Assembly: GCA_002007465.1 (NCBI GenBank)
Contig: LNAC01000009.1
Coordinates: 3,682,256-3,746,255, forward strand
Reading direction: 5' to 3'
Source: Ailurus styani
Lineage: Eukaryota > Chordata > Mammalia > Carnivora > Ailuridae
DNA: 64,000 bases
Shown here: positions 55,141 through 64,000 of the stretch, one piece after another
Position numbering within the stretch: the first letter of the stretch is position 1
Layout of the letters: each line of letters starts with the position of its first letter
Translations under genes and position numbers: made by a program
The notes under the pieces: model-generated
Told to the model about the DNA's origin: nothing
Seen by the model: the letters and a program-made list of their open reading frames with translations, nothing else
Databases searched by the model: none

Positions 55141-57829
55141 ACCTGACAGCACTGTTACACAGTTTGTGCACTGTGCCAAAGAACGTATTAGTCCTTAGGT
55201 GAGATAAAACTTTCTTCTAATCATTGATATTTACCGTCAGATTTAAGTCTGAGTCTCACCAAAGTAGCACCAAATATATTTCAATCACATACATCAAGAT
55301 AAAGATTCAGCAAGCTCCCAAAGAAGAGTGGTTTCCTCCTCAAATACCAGGAAACCTCATGATCCTCCTCTTTCCCCGTTATTTAATCCGTTAACCATCA
55401 TGTGCAGCGCATGAAATGTCAGTGGCCCTGCCCTTGGAGAGGGTCCCGCGCGCCTGCTGACCTCGCCTGACCCAACGGGATGGTTCCCTGGTGCTCCTGG
55501 TACTGCCCGGCTCCTGCCTCCTTCCGGTCATGCCCGCCCCTCCCACGGCTTCTGGAGCTCGCGCCACCGACTCCCCACTCCCCGCACACACACACAGTTA
55601 GGTGCGACCACTCAGTCTGGCATTCCAGGCCCTCCGTGGCGTGGCACGTCTCACGTACCATCCAGTGTGGGGTGACCCTGGCCAGTGAATGTGCCACCGA
55701 TAGGACACTTGATTTCTCCTCTTGGAGTCTGAGACCGGGGCTTCCCATAACCTGCACAGGGGCTGGGTGTGAGGACGGTGGACTCACTGGCCCCCAGGAA
55801 CCTGAGGCACAGCCCTTGCTCCCTGGGAGGGGACCAGGCAGGCCTCCAGCGCTCAGCTCAGCCCTGGGCATCGGCGGACACCAGGCAGGAGAGCCCGCAG
55901 CCTTTGCTAGCCAGAAACCTGGCCTGCTCCCCTGACTTCCTTCCCGGGGCCTGGGCACAAGGCAGTTTGAGAAAAGCGTGAGGCCTGTGTTCTCCCAGAA
56001 TGTTCCAAACAGAGTAGCTAGCATATACAGTGTCGCTCCCATTTTCATCAACAGACCAATGTGAGGCTGGATTTTCACAAGCAAGTGTGGAAGACACTAA
56101 GTGTTGGAATGGGCTGTTGAATCCATACTCCAAAATGATAGATCCATACCAAAGATGCATTTACATATAAGGTAAAAACATGCAATAAAATTTCATGTTG
56201 TAATTTTCTATATTCAAAACACTTAAAATACAGAATATATTATTTTAAAACAAAAAAAAAAACTGTTAGTAAAAGGCTGGCAATTGTCCTTACTGAGGGA
56301 AAAATATCCTTCATTCTGAGATTATACCCTGCTTACATTGTTGGTGTTAAGATGATCCTTCCCCTAGGAAACAAAGATGATAGCTTATATTTTCTTTACT
56401 TGCCATTAAAAGAAAGAAAAAAAGAAAGAAAGAAAAGGGCAGCAGCCTCCCGTGAGTCTCCAAACTTTCTCTGCCATTTCCCTTGCCCCCGACATCCGAG
56501 GTCCAGGACCCACAAGCCTGAGGTCGCATGTGGCTCTCTGGCAGCAGTCACACTGCAGCCTGGCCCCGAGCGTGCCAAGGCTGGAAACCCCAGGGTGGCT
56601 TCTGAGCAAGGCAAGTGACATGGCACGAAGGCAGCTTTGTGTTGCTGTAGGATCTTATCTAAAACTAAAAAAATAGCTGAAGTTTGAGTAAATAGGAATT
56701 TCAGTTTGGCGCAAAAATCAAGCTTGAGTTCATCTCTTTCCCCTTTTTTTCTGTCCGAGTTTACTGTAGGGTCACTCACCCAGACCCCGGGCACCTCTGC
56801 TTGGCCAGGTGCAGGCCGGCGAAGCCCCAACTCGGGAGGCTTCTGCCAAGGGCCGCTGAAGAAATCGCCCAGCGCTGCAGAACGGCCATCCCTCCGAGGC
56901 CGCAATTCTCCGCCCCAGCAGGGCCCTCGGCCCACTCCGCAGTCTTGCCCTCCTTGGTCCTTCTCTTCGGTGGCTGGTTTTTCCCAACAGCTGCCTCGCG
57001 CTCCCACCCCCAGCTGTCCGTCCCTGTAGGCACCCTGCCTCCTAAATGGATGACCTCAGCTTCCTGCTCTGCCCCCTCATCTCTCTGCACCCATTTTCCA
57101 CCCTGCTTTCCCTCCAGGGCACCCCCCTCACCCCCAGCTCCTCCAGCATGGGCCCCCTGGCTCACCCCGTGCTCAGCTGGCCATCTCTAAGGTCTCCCTC
57201 TCTGCTCTTATTTTTTTTAAGGTCTAAAAGGACATTTCTTTTCTGATTAAAAAGGATATTTATGTTCATCTTAGAAAACACAGAAAAGCATGAGGGAAGT
57301 AACTGCCTATGGGATTCCGAGTGCAGATGTGTCCCTCACATAAACATACTCATCTATACACGCTGACCGCATGGTGCTGCGTGGTTCTGGGGGACTGTTC
57401 TGCTGGTGGAAGACCCCAGAGGGCTCATCCGCCAGTGGAAGTGGAAAGGTCCCAACCTGGGTCGACACTAAAGCCTCATCGTAAGTTCTGGACACCCCAG
57501 ATGCCTTTTGTGAAAGCCCAGCGGTAGGCAGAGGCCACCGCAAACCCCGCTGCCCACTGGGGGTAGGTGGGCCCTGTCCGGGACCTTCTCGATGGCACAG
57601 AATCAGAGAGCAGCCTGTACCCCTGACCCTGTCAGTCAGGTGCCCCCATGCCTCTCCACCTTCCGGGGTCCCCCAAAGACAACTCTCCAGGTGGAAGGAA
57701 AAGCAGGAGAAAGAAAATGATGGGCCTCGTGGAGTGGAGAAGCGGGGCTGGCGGTGATGAGAGCGCCCAAGCTCCCAGCTCCTCTCCTCCCACGGGCTCG
57801 CTGTCACGCCAGCGGCAACAACAACCGTA
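55141..57829. other. Intronic sequence, mixed AT-rich and GC-rich
   Basis: 56160-56430 is AT-rich. 56770-57030 is GC-rich and reads, on the minus strand, into a 203-codon open frame (56396-57007) with a good-looking GTGAGT at about 56770. Other frames (55419-56084 and 57307-57882, both minus) show no motif. I support no exon here. Confidence 0.45.
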
Positions 57830-57930
57830 ATTGTAACAGCGTGAGAGCTCACCACGCGCCAAGCACTGAGACAAATGATCAACCAATGTCATCCCCGTTC
57901 CCCCAAGTGGGGACACGCTGCACTGAGGAT
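57830..57930 (-). repeat. MIR fragment, reverse, weak
   Basis: 'gctcaccacgcgccaagcac' and 'tgatcaaccaatgtcatccc' follow the reverse MIR 3' part. Confidence 0.4.
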
Positions 57931-57992
57931 CACGGTGGTTTGGGATGGATGCCTGGATCTATTTTATCATGTATTAGACAAACCACTGCACA

Positions 57993-58216
57993 GGGGTGCC
58001 TAGGGGCTTAGTCGGTTAAGTGTCTGACTCTTGGTTTCGGCTCAGGTCGTGATCTCATGGCCGTGAGATCGAGCCTCACATCAGCCTCTGTGGTTGGGGG
58101 GTGGGGGGGCGGGGAGAGTCTGTTTGAAGATTCTCTCTCCTTCTGCCCCACCCGCCACTTGCACCTGTGCACCCTCTCTCTCAAATAGATAAATCTTTAA
58201 AAAACAACAACAAAAA
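57993..58216 (+). mobile_element. CAN-SINE
   Basis: The head is 'ggggtgcctaggggcttagt', then 'tcgtgatctcatggccgtga', a G-rich insertion (58094-58116) in the middle, a CT-rich tract and 'caaatagataaatcttta'. More diverged than the copies at 39, 43.7 and 53 kb. Confidence 0.95.
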
Positions 58217-59234
58217 CCCTATTACATAGCAATCCCTTGATAGCACAGATACAAATAACATAGATTTAAAGAGAAAAACTGAGTACAAAGGTTAAGAAAT
58301 GGTGGCGATGGTCACAAATGCCCAAAGTCTGGGGAAGCACCACCTTTTGGCCCCTCGCTGCAGCTGTTACACACCTGACAAGGCACGAGGAGCGGGGGCT
58401 GGGGTGAGGACCTGTGCCTGTCTGAACCCACAGGCCGTGCCTTCCCCGCCCCGGGCCCTGCTGAGGGAGGCTCTGCATTCCCTCCCCTTCGCCTTCACTC
58501 TGCTGACCTGCATGGTGCAGGGTAGATTCTCTGTGCTCTGGCCTCCCGATGAACCAGGCCACTGGCTATTTGGCGCCCATCTCCCTCCAGGTCTCTACGA
58601 CTGACCCAGTCCACACAGGCACCTGTGGCCTGCAGGGCCAGGCAAACAGCAGGCTGGTTTCGGGAGTGTTTATGTGGCTGCTGAGCAGGCGGCCTCTTTC
58701 CCGAGAAGAGCGGGTGGTGTGGACGGGGTGGTCGGCTGCGGCCCTGGCAGTCACAGTTTCCTGGGGCCCCCCTAAGTCAGAGTGACCCAGGAATGGCAGG
58801 GTCTGGAAATTTCTCCCTGCCACAGCCCAAGGCAGCCTCCTGGGAACAGGGGCGTGGGATGGCCTGCTCACTCTTGCCTCGCCAGACCTGTCACATGTCA
58901 GCACAGGACAGCGTGACCCACCTTCTGGCCAAACCTTCATCTGAGGCAGGAAAAGCCCAGACAACATGCTGCCGGCCGAAGGTCCGGACACGTCTCTAAG
59001 AAGGATCATCTTCCAACCCTTGTAAGGACAGGCAGCTGAGGTTCAGGGGCAAAGCCATGGGAGCAGATTCAAGGGAGAGACAGAGATCCTGTGGGGTCCT
59101 AGGAGACCCAAACTAGGAATTCTCTTTTCTTAGGACCAGAACAGAATGTGAAGAATCCTGCGCAGAATCGGGCTGAAACTTAGAGCCAATGAAAGTGCCG
59201 CCTTCCCACCAGTGCCCATGACCCCAGCGCGTTA
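58217..59234. other. Intronic sequence, nothing recognised
   Basis: Unique-looking, moderately GC-rich. No supportable exon. Confidence 0.5.
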
Positions 59235-59425
59235 ATAAGGAACACCAGTGAGTGCCATCGGCGGAGCACCTAGCGGATGTCAGGCACCGGGCTTTAGCTG
59301 CATCCGTGAGCTCCGCGCTGTGCTCACGTAACCTCTGAGGCCGCAGATGTTAGTAACACCCACGTCACACACAGGGACCCTGAGGGACTGAGGTGCCTGA
59401 GTCCTACGGTTAGGGAGGGCTGTGT
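59235..59425 (-). repeat. MIR SINE relic, reverse, diverged
   Basis: It has 'gcacctagcggatgtcaggc', 'gctgtgctcacgtaacctct' and 'agggaccctgagggactgag'. Confidence 0.6.
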
Positions 59426-59669
59426 AGTGGTGTGGACCTCCGTGGGACACACAGCTCGGCACACCTGTAGCTGGCAGGAAGGGCTCTTTCCTTCCAGGAG
59501 CTTCTTCGACAACAGACTACAGGCAGCAATCTGTGCGTCTGTCGGACACCTACTCCCTGCGCCCACGGCAGCTCTGGTTTCTGCCCCTCACACCAGCATC
59601 GTGGTTATGGCGCCCGTTCATCCTCTCCGGGACTGCTGGCTCCCTGGGCAGGGCACGAGCACTTCCCGA

Positions 59670-59800
59670 GCTGAGCGGGACTCGGGGCTCTGGGCTCTCG
59701 TTCCAGCTCTGGCCCGTATTAGCAGTATGACCATCGACAAACCCCTGCTCTTCTCGCGGCTCTGTTTCATCGTCGGAAAAGGGTTGGGTGGGCTGGACCT
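59670..59800 (+). repeat. MIR SINE relic, diverged
   Basis: It has 'cgttccagctctggcccgta', 'gcagtatgaccatcgacaaa' and 'ggctctgtttcatcgtcgga'. Confidence 0.6.
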
Positions 59801-60034
59801 GACGGCTCTAACAATTCAAGAACGCATGGACTCCAGAGATCAGTAGACAACAAAGTGGACATCTAGGGATCCAAGCCTGCGTGTACTGGGCGCGGCCTGC
59901 TAGTCCCGCGGGTGCAAACTCCCTCACTCCTGCCCACTCCCGGCGCCTCCCGTGATGCTCAGTCGCTCTGTGGTTAAAGAAGTCCAGTCTCAAGGACACC
60001 GGGGGCTGCTGTTCTCTGAGGGCTGCGCGCTAGC

Positions 60035-60160
60035 TCCACATCCTATCTCCCTGAACACTTAGGGGGCCCCACTTACAGCTGAGGGCCCTGGGCCCAGAGG
60101 AATCAAACAACCCGTGCAAGGTCATCTGGCCAGCACGCTGGGGGCGGGGGGGGAGCTCCG
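60035..60160 (-). repeat. MIR fragment, reverse, weak
   Basis: 'ccacttacagctgagggccc' and 'cccgtgcaaggtcatctggc' follow the reverse MIR core. Confidence 0.5.
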
Positions 60161-60479
60161 GGCCATGAGCTGTGGGCTCAGGATATGACAGCTCTGGGAC
60201 CAAGGAAGAGAGATGCTCTCTTTCCCTGGCTTCAGAAAAACAGAACAAAACAGGCCAACGCTCCCACTGGCCTGCTGTGAGCCAGGCTGGGAATGAGGTT
60301 CTGTGAAGGGACAGCGGGTCAGGTAACGCTCTGTGGTCGGGTGGCGGGCGGGAGTCAGCGCCGGCTGGACAGAGGGAGCAGCCTTACCAAACAGGAAGTT
60401 ATCTCGGTTATCCAGCTCGTACTCTGCGCTTTTTTGTCAAACTCAACTACTACTCGTTAGAGGACAGGGAAAAACAAAA

Positions 60480-60840
60480 CCCTGCCGTAAACGGAATGTT
60501 TGTGTCCCCCTAAAATTCACGTATTGAAATCTAAGCCCTCGGGGATATTAGGAGCGAGGGTGACTATGAGGGTGATGAGGTCTGAGGATGGAGTCCTCAC
60601 GAATGGGGTTTGTGCCCCTGTGAAGGAGACCCCAGAACGATCTCTCAACCCCCTTCCCCGTGTTTGGACCCAGTGAGGGGATGGTCATCTGTGAACCAGG
60701 AAGTGGGTCCTCAGCGGACAGGGAATCAGCTAGTGTCTTGATCTTGGACTTCCAGCCTCAAAAGCTTTGAGAAATAAATGTTTATTGTTTATAAGCCACC
60801 CCCTTTATAGTATTTTATTACAGCAGCCAGTCCTAAGACA
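60480..60840 (+). mobile_element. MaLR (MLT1/MST-like) solitary LTR relic
   Basis: It opens 'gtgtccccctaaaattcacg', contains 'gatcttggacttccagcctc' and 'tttgagaaataaatgtttat', and ends 'cagcagccagtcctaagaca'. This is the standard order of this LTR group, including an AATAAA polyadenylation signal of the element. No internal viral genes are present. Confidence 0.82.
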
Positions 60841-61289
60841 AACCTTTGCCTCCCAAGGCTGAGATAGAAAGCCCCAGGCCATGGGTCATTCCTGTGACCA
60901 TCTGCATCTGTTTCCTCCACACTGCAGAGTCTACAGACTTCGATGTCTGAAGCTCCTGCTGCTTGCCTTCCGGGAGGCTGGCAAGCGGGACAGAGGCTCC
61001 ACGGGGTGAAGGGCCAGTGGCAGTGTTGATGTCCACTGACTCTACCTGGCAAACTACAGAGAAGAGCATGGGTGCGGAGTAAAGCAACCTGACCCTGACC
61101 CTTGACCACAAAGGATGAAGGCGCCTCACCTCTGACACTGGGGACGAGCATACCTTCCCACAGGGATGCCGAAGGTGGTAAAATGGGGACAGCTCACAGG
61201 CGTGCACACTTCTGGGGGTCACGACTGAGCTCAGCATTTTATCTGCTTCCTCCCACCCTGTCTCAACGACCACCCTACCGCCGGAGCCC
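60841..61289. other. Intronic sequence, nothing recognised
   Basis: Unique-looking, with overlapping minus frames that are not supported as exons. Confidence 0.5.
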
Positions 61290-61405
61290 TGTTTGGTCAC
61301 TGTTCCACGGGAAGAACAGCGAGGCTCAGAGAGGCACACACTTTGTATGCAGTGAGCTGGGACATGGACTCCAAGTCCTTCTGGATGCCTGGGTCACGCT
61401 GTAAC
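61290..61405 (-). repeat. MIR fragment, reverse
   Basis: It has 'aacagcgaggctcagagagg' and 'agctgggacatggactccaa'. Confidence 0.6.
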
Positions 61406-63139
61406 CCCACTGCCGTCCGCTGCACACGGTGAGGAGGCCCGTGAAGGGGGCGGTACTTGGTGCTCCAGAGACTTTCCTTATCCTGCCCCCCTCTCTCTTT
61501 CTTCTGCTTCACCAAATCCCCTCCACCCACCGCCGGGGCTCCCCTGCTGCCGGTGCCAGCAGGCCCTGTTCGTTTGGACGCCCCACTCTGGACCTCAGCC
61601 AGTGTGGCTAAGGGCGTGCCTCTGCCCCAGCCGCCCCACCCGGTGAGCGGGGCCTGCAGGCATCTGTGGGAAGTGCAAGTGGCCGGACCAGGGACCCCCA
61701 AGCCAGGGCCTCTAGATGGTTAAGGTCACTACTACTGACTGAGCCATTTGAGTCCACTGGGGGCACAGACGTGAAATGCCATATTCTCTCCGACACGCAC
61801 TCCCTAACGTGCTGCACTGACTCCCCTTTTCCATTATGGGCAGCAGGTCCCCTAATGAAATCTGGGCCAGATTCTGTAACTTCGCAGTCACTTTCCATTT
61901 TTAGCATGGTTGCATTAGAAGATTTTCAGACGCGGTTGTTTATGTGAAGACTCCATCCAAACGGAATTCAAAGCTCATGGCTGTTCCTTTTCTCCCCCAC
62001 CTCTCCCTGGGGGCTTGGGGGAGGTAGGAGGGAGAGTTCTGCTCTTTTCTAGGCCCCTTTCTTTATCTGAAGTTCCTCCACTAACCCTTCCAGACTCTAG
62101 CAGTCTTCACCACCCACTCTCTCCAGAGAAGCAAGATCTGCTTATGCTGTGGTCACCTGTTGGGGGTGGCGAACCTGGCCTGGTCTGGTTCCCTCTGACG
62201 CAGGTGGCCCTGGCCAGCAGCTGGTCTCCACGCAGGTGGAGATCTGGGTCCCCTAGGGATGTGTTCAGCTTTGTCCCAGCCCCTCTATCACTGAAGAGCA
62301 GCCCAGCCTCCTGTCCCTGCCGCGAGGGGCACGTGCCCTGACCCCTCCTCTAGACGGGTGTGTCCCACCGTGTGGTGTGGTGGCCCCTGAGTAGCACGGC
62401 TCCTGCCCGGCTGCCAGCCTCGGTCCCCTGCACATGCAGACCCAGGAACGTCTGGCGGAGTTTTTGACATTTCGGGAGGGCCACAGAGAAGTGGAAGAAA
62501 GGGCGAGACCCAGTTCTCTGTACCAAGTCCCTTCAAGGCCTGACGACTCTTCAGATTACCCCTTTACACATCTCTGCACAAAACAGGCACCAATTTCAAC
62601 ATTCAATGTGACCCAAACTTCGGGGGCTCCGTGTCAATCACCCTCTTCCTCTTCTTCTGCAGAGAGGGAGAGGGGACCGGAAAGGGGCAGCCCCTTGTGC
62701 TAGCAGCTCTGGGGGGCTCTCCCACACTCCCAGTGGGCCTCAGGCTCCTGCAGCTCGTCACATGCCCAGCCCTTCTCCCCCAGAGGCAGAGGCACCCCCA
62801 TCGTTGCAAAGGATTCCCCCAGAGCCTCCTAACGTGGCTTTGGAGTAGTGGAGAAGCACATGTCTCACCTCAAAACAACACCTGTTGTGTGTCTAGGACA
62901 TCTCTCTTGCTCAGAGCGCCCATCCAGGATTCACAGGAGTGAGAGTGGGGGAAGAAGCCCGGGCACTGGAACTGGGGGGCGGGCAGCCATCGCCTGGGTT
63001 TTGTTCCAGCAATCATTACATAGTTAATCTAAGCTGTTCAGAAGCTCTGGGCAGCTAGACGTTTGTTAACAATAAAGGGGGTCAGGCACTTATTTTTACT
63101 TAATGTAAGCAGCATGTTTCACAGAGAGAGTTTATATTG
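61406..63139. other. Intronic sequence, nothing recognised
   Basis: GC-rich to 62900, then AT-richer. Searched for the preceding RALGPS1 exon on the minus strand and for ANGPTL2 on the plus strand; neither was seen. Confidence 0.5.
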
Positions 63140-63390
63140 CAACATATAGAAACAAAGATCTGAATCAGCTCTGGGGGCAAGACTTCACTCTGAGTGACCC
63201 TGGGCAGGACTCCCGACTGTTCCGGGACCCAGTTTCCTCATCTACACAAAGGAGACTGGAATCATCTAATCTTGCACCCCCGAGAAGGACATAATATCCT
63301 GAGATAATAAAGAGTTTTGATGGCACGTGGCACACAGTAGCCATCAACTTCACGGCAGACACAGTAGCTATTATCATTGATAGGTGTTTT
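63140..63390 (+). repeat. MIR SINE relic, near full length
   Basis: It has 'gagtgaccctgggcaggact', 'acccagtttcctcatctaca' and 'ggcacgtggcacacagtagc'. Confidence 0.8.
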
Positions 63391-63479
63391 CAGAACCCCA
63401 GTTCACTAGAGACACAAAAGGGGTCTTAGGAGGGGCAAGGATCACAGGCCACTAACCCGGAGTCCCCAGGGCGCCCCCA

Positions 63480-63555
63480 GCGCCAGCAGAGCAGCCTCGC
63501 ACGGCTCCAGGCACGTAGAGGCCTCTAACACACTTTGTTGAATGGGTGGTGTTCT
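63480..63555 (+). repeat. L2 3' tail fragment
   Basis: 'ggctccaggcacgtagaggc' and 'ctttgttgaatgggtgg' match the L2 tail (ggcacatagtaggcgctc...ttgttgaatga). Confidence 0.55.
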
Positions 63556-64000
63556 CTGAATCCCAGGAGACTATCAATCTGCTACTTACTAATGAGCTAT
63601 GCTGAACACAGATTTAAACTGCATCTGGTCCAGCAACCAAAAGAGACTGAGTCTTAAGAAAAAAAAAAAACCAAAAACGAAAAATGGAGAGACCCCTGTG
63701 CGCGTGGAGGGTGCACGGGCCTCCCAGCCCAGCCGGGCAGGAACGGGCAGCTGCCTCCCGGCGCCTGCCCGAGCTGGATGGCGGCCTTGAATACTTTCTT
63801 TCTTAAGTGAAGCTCCCCTCTGTGTGCGCTGAATCACAGCATTCACGGGCGGAGTGGGGACAAGAGCATTTACTAAGTGGAGACCAGGCATCAGTGAGCA
63901 CAGGCCAGGGGCAGGGGGCGGGCGATCTGGCAGGGCCGGACAGGAATGCGAAACCAGCTTCCCTGGCCCTTCAACCCCCATGGTGGGTGCTGGGGGGGGT

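Larger units (their letters stand above)
1..64000 (-). other. RALGPS1: RALGPS1 gene body, internal part (five coding exons plus introns)
   Basis: The window lies wholly inside one minus-strand gene. Five exons join in frame into about 194 codons that I recognise as RalGPS1, a RasGEF-family exchange factor that loads GTP onto RalA/RalB and reaches membranes through a C-terminal PH domain. Visible intron sizes are 2,296 bp, 4,450 bp, 17,666 bp and 1,282 bp in transcription order. The intron upstream of the first exon seen exceeds 31,000 bp and the one downstream of the last exceeds 6,700 bp. The start codon, the first two thirds of the RasGEF domain, the PH domain and the 3' UTR are all outside. 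RALGPS2 is the closest alternative. The wording of the linker exons ([30 protein letters not shown]) fits RALGPS1 as I remember it. Confidence 0.95.

Noticed and set aside
55419..56084. Minus open frame of 221 codons
   Set aside because: No motif, no splice sites in the right phase, and mixed composition along its length.
11212..58216. tRNA-like A and B boxes in several places
   Set aside because: They are the tRNA-derived heads of CAN-SINEs, followed by CT-rich and poly(A) tails, not functional tRNA genes.
60480..60840. Endogenous retrovirus with genes
   Set aside because: Only a solitary MaLR LTR is present. No gag, pol or env sequence flanks it.

Overview
This is mammalian nuclear DNA: long introns, consensus GT/AG splice sites and dense interspersed repeats. 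Twelve CAN-SINEs (the tRNA-Lys-derived SINE found only in Carnivora) show that the animal is a carnivoran. The head and tail wording of several copies ('aagtaggcagagaggcaggcagagag') fits an arctoid, most likely a mustelid. That genus-level guess comes from memory of the subfamily, not from a search. An assembly gap of 375 N lies at 22977-23351.

The only protein-coding gene I can support is RALGPS1 (Ral guanine-nucleotide exchange factor with PH domain and SH3-binding motif), on the minus strand and covering the whole window. Five consecutive coding exons are present, in transcription order 32995-32858, 30561-30468, 26017-25950, 8283-8157 and 6874-6717. All have AG acceptors and GT donors, all splice phases match, and the joined reading frame has no stop. 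They encode the end of the RasGEF (CDC25) catalytic domain, the linker with the PxxP SH3-binding motif, and part of the serine-rich region before the PH domain. The 5' exons (start and most of the GEF domain) lie beyond 64000. The 3' exons (PH domain, stop, 3' UTR) lie below position 1. Everything else is intronic.

Layout from left to right: 1-6716 is the intron 3' of the last exon seen, GC-rich with a TG-rich array and a C21 tract. 6717-8283 holds two exons 1.3 kb apart with two MIRs between them. 8284-25949 is a 17.7 kb intron with an L2 relic, an L1 relic carrying two CAN-SINEs, a CpG-rich block at about 18.05-18.64 kb, a MaLR LTR, an hAT fragment and the N gap. 25950-33000 holds three exons with short introns. 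32996-64000 is more than 31 kb of a large 5' intron. It is rich in LINE-1 relics (40.1-44.15 kb), holds the other ten CAN-SINEs, and has many MIR/L2 fossils and one more MaLR LTR.

No rRNA, true tRNA, CRISPR, bacterial operon or novel multi-gene system is visible. Most long open frames are chance frames in GC-rich intron or repeat-derived sequence. The points most worth checking are regulatory or structural: the intragenic CpG-rich blocks, the exon-length pattern that allows paired in-frame exon skipping, recent SINE insertions with intact target-site duplications, nested SINEs, and the poly-G-flanked gap.
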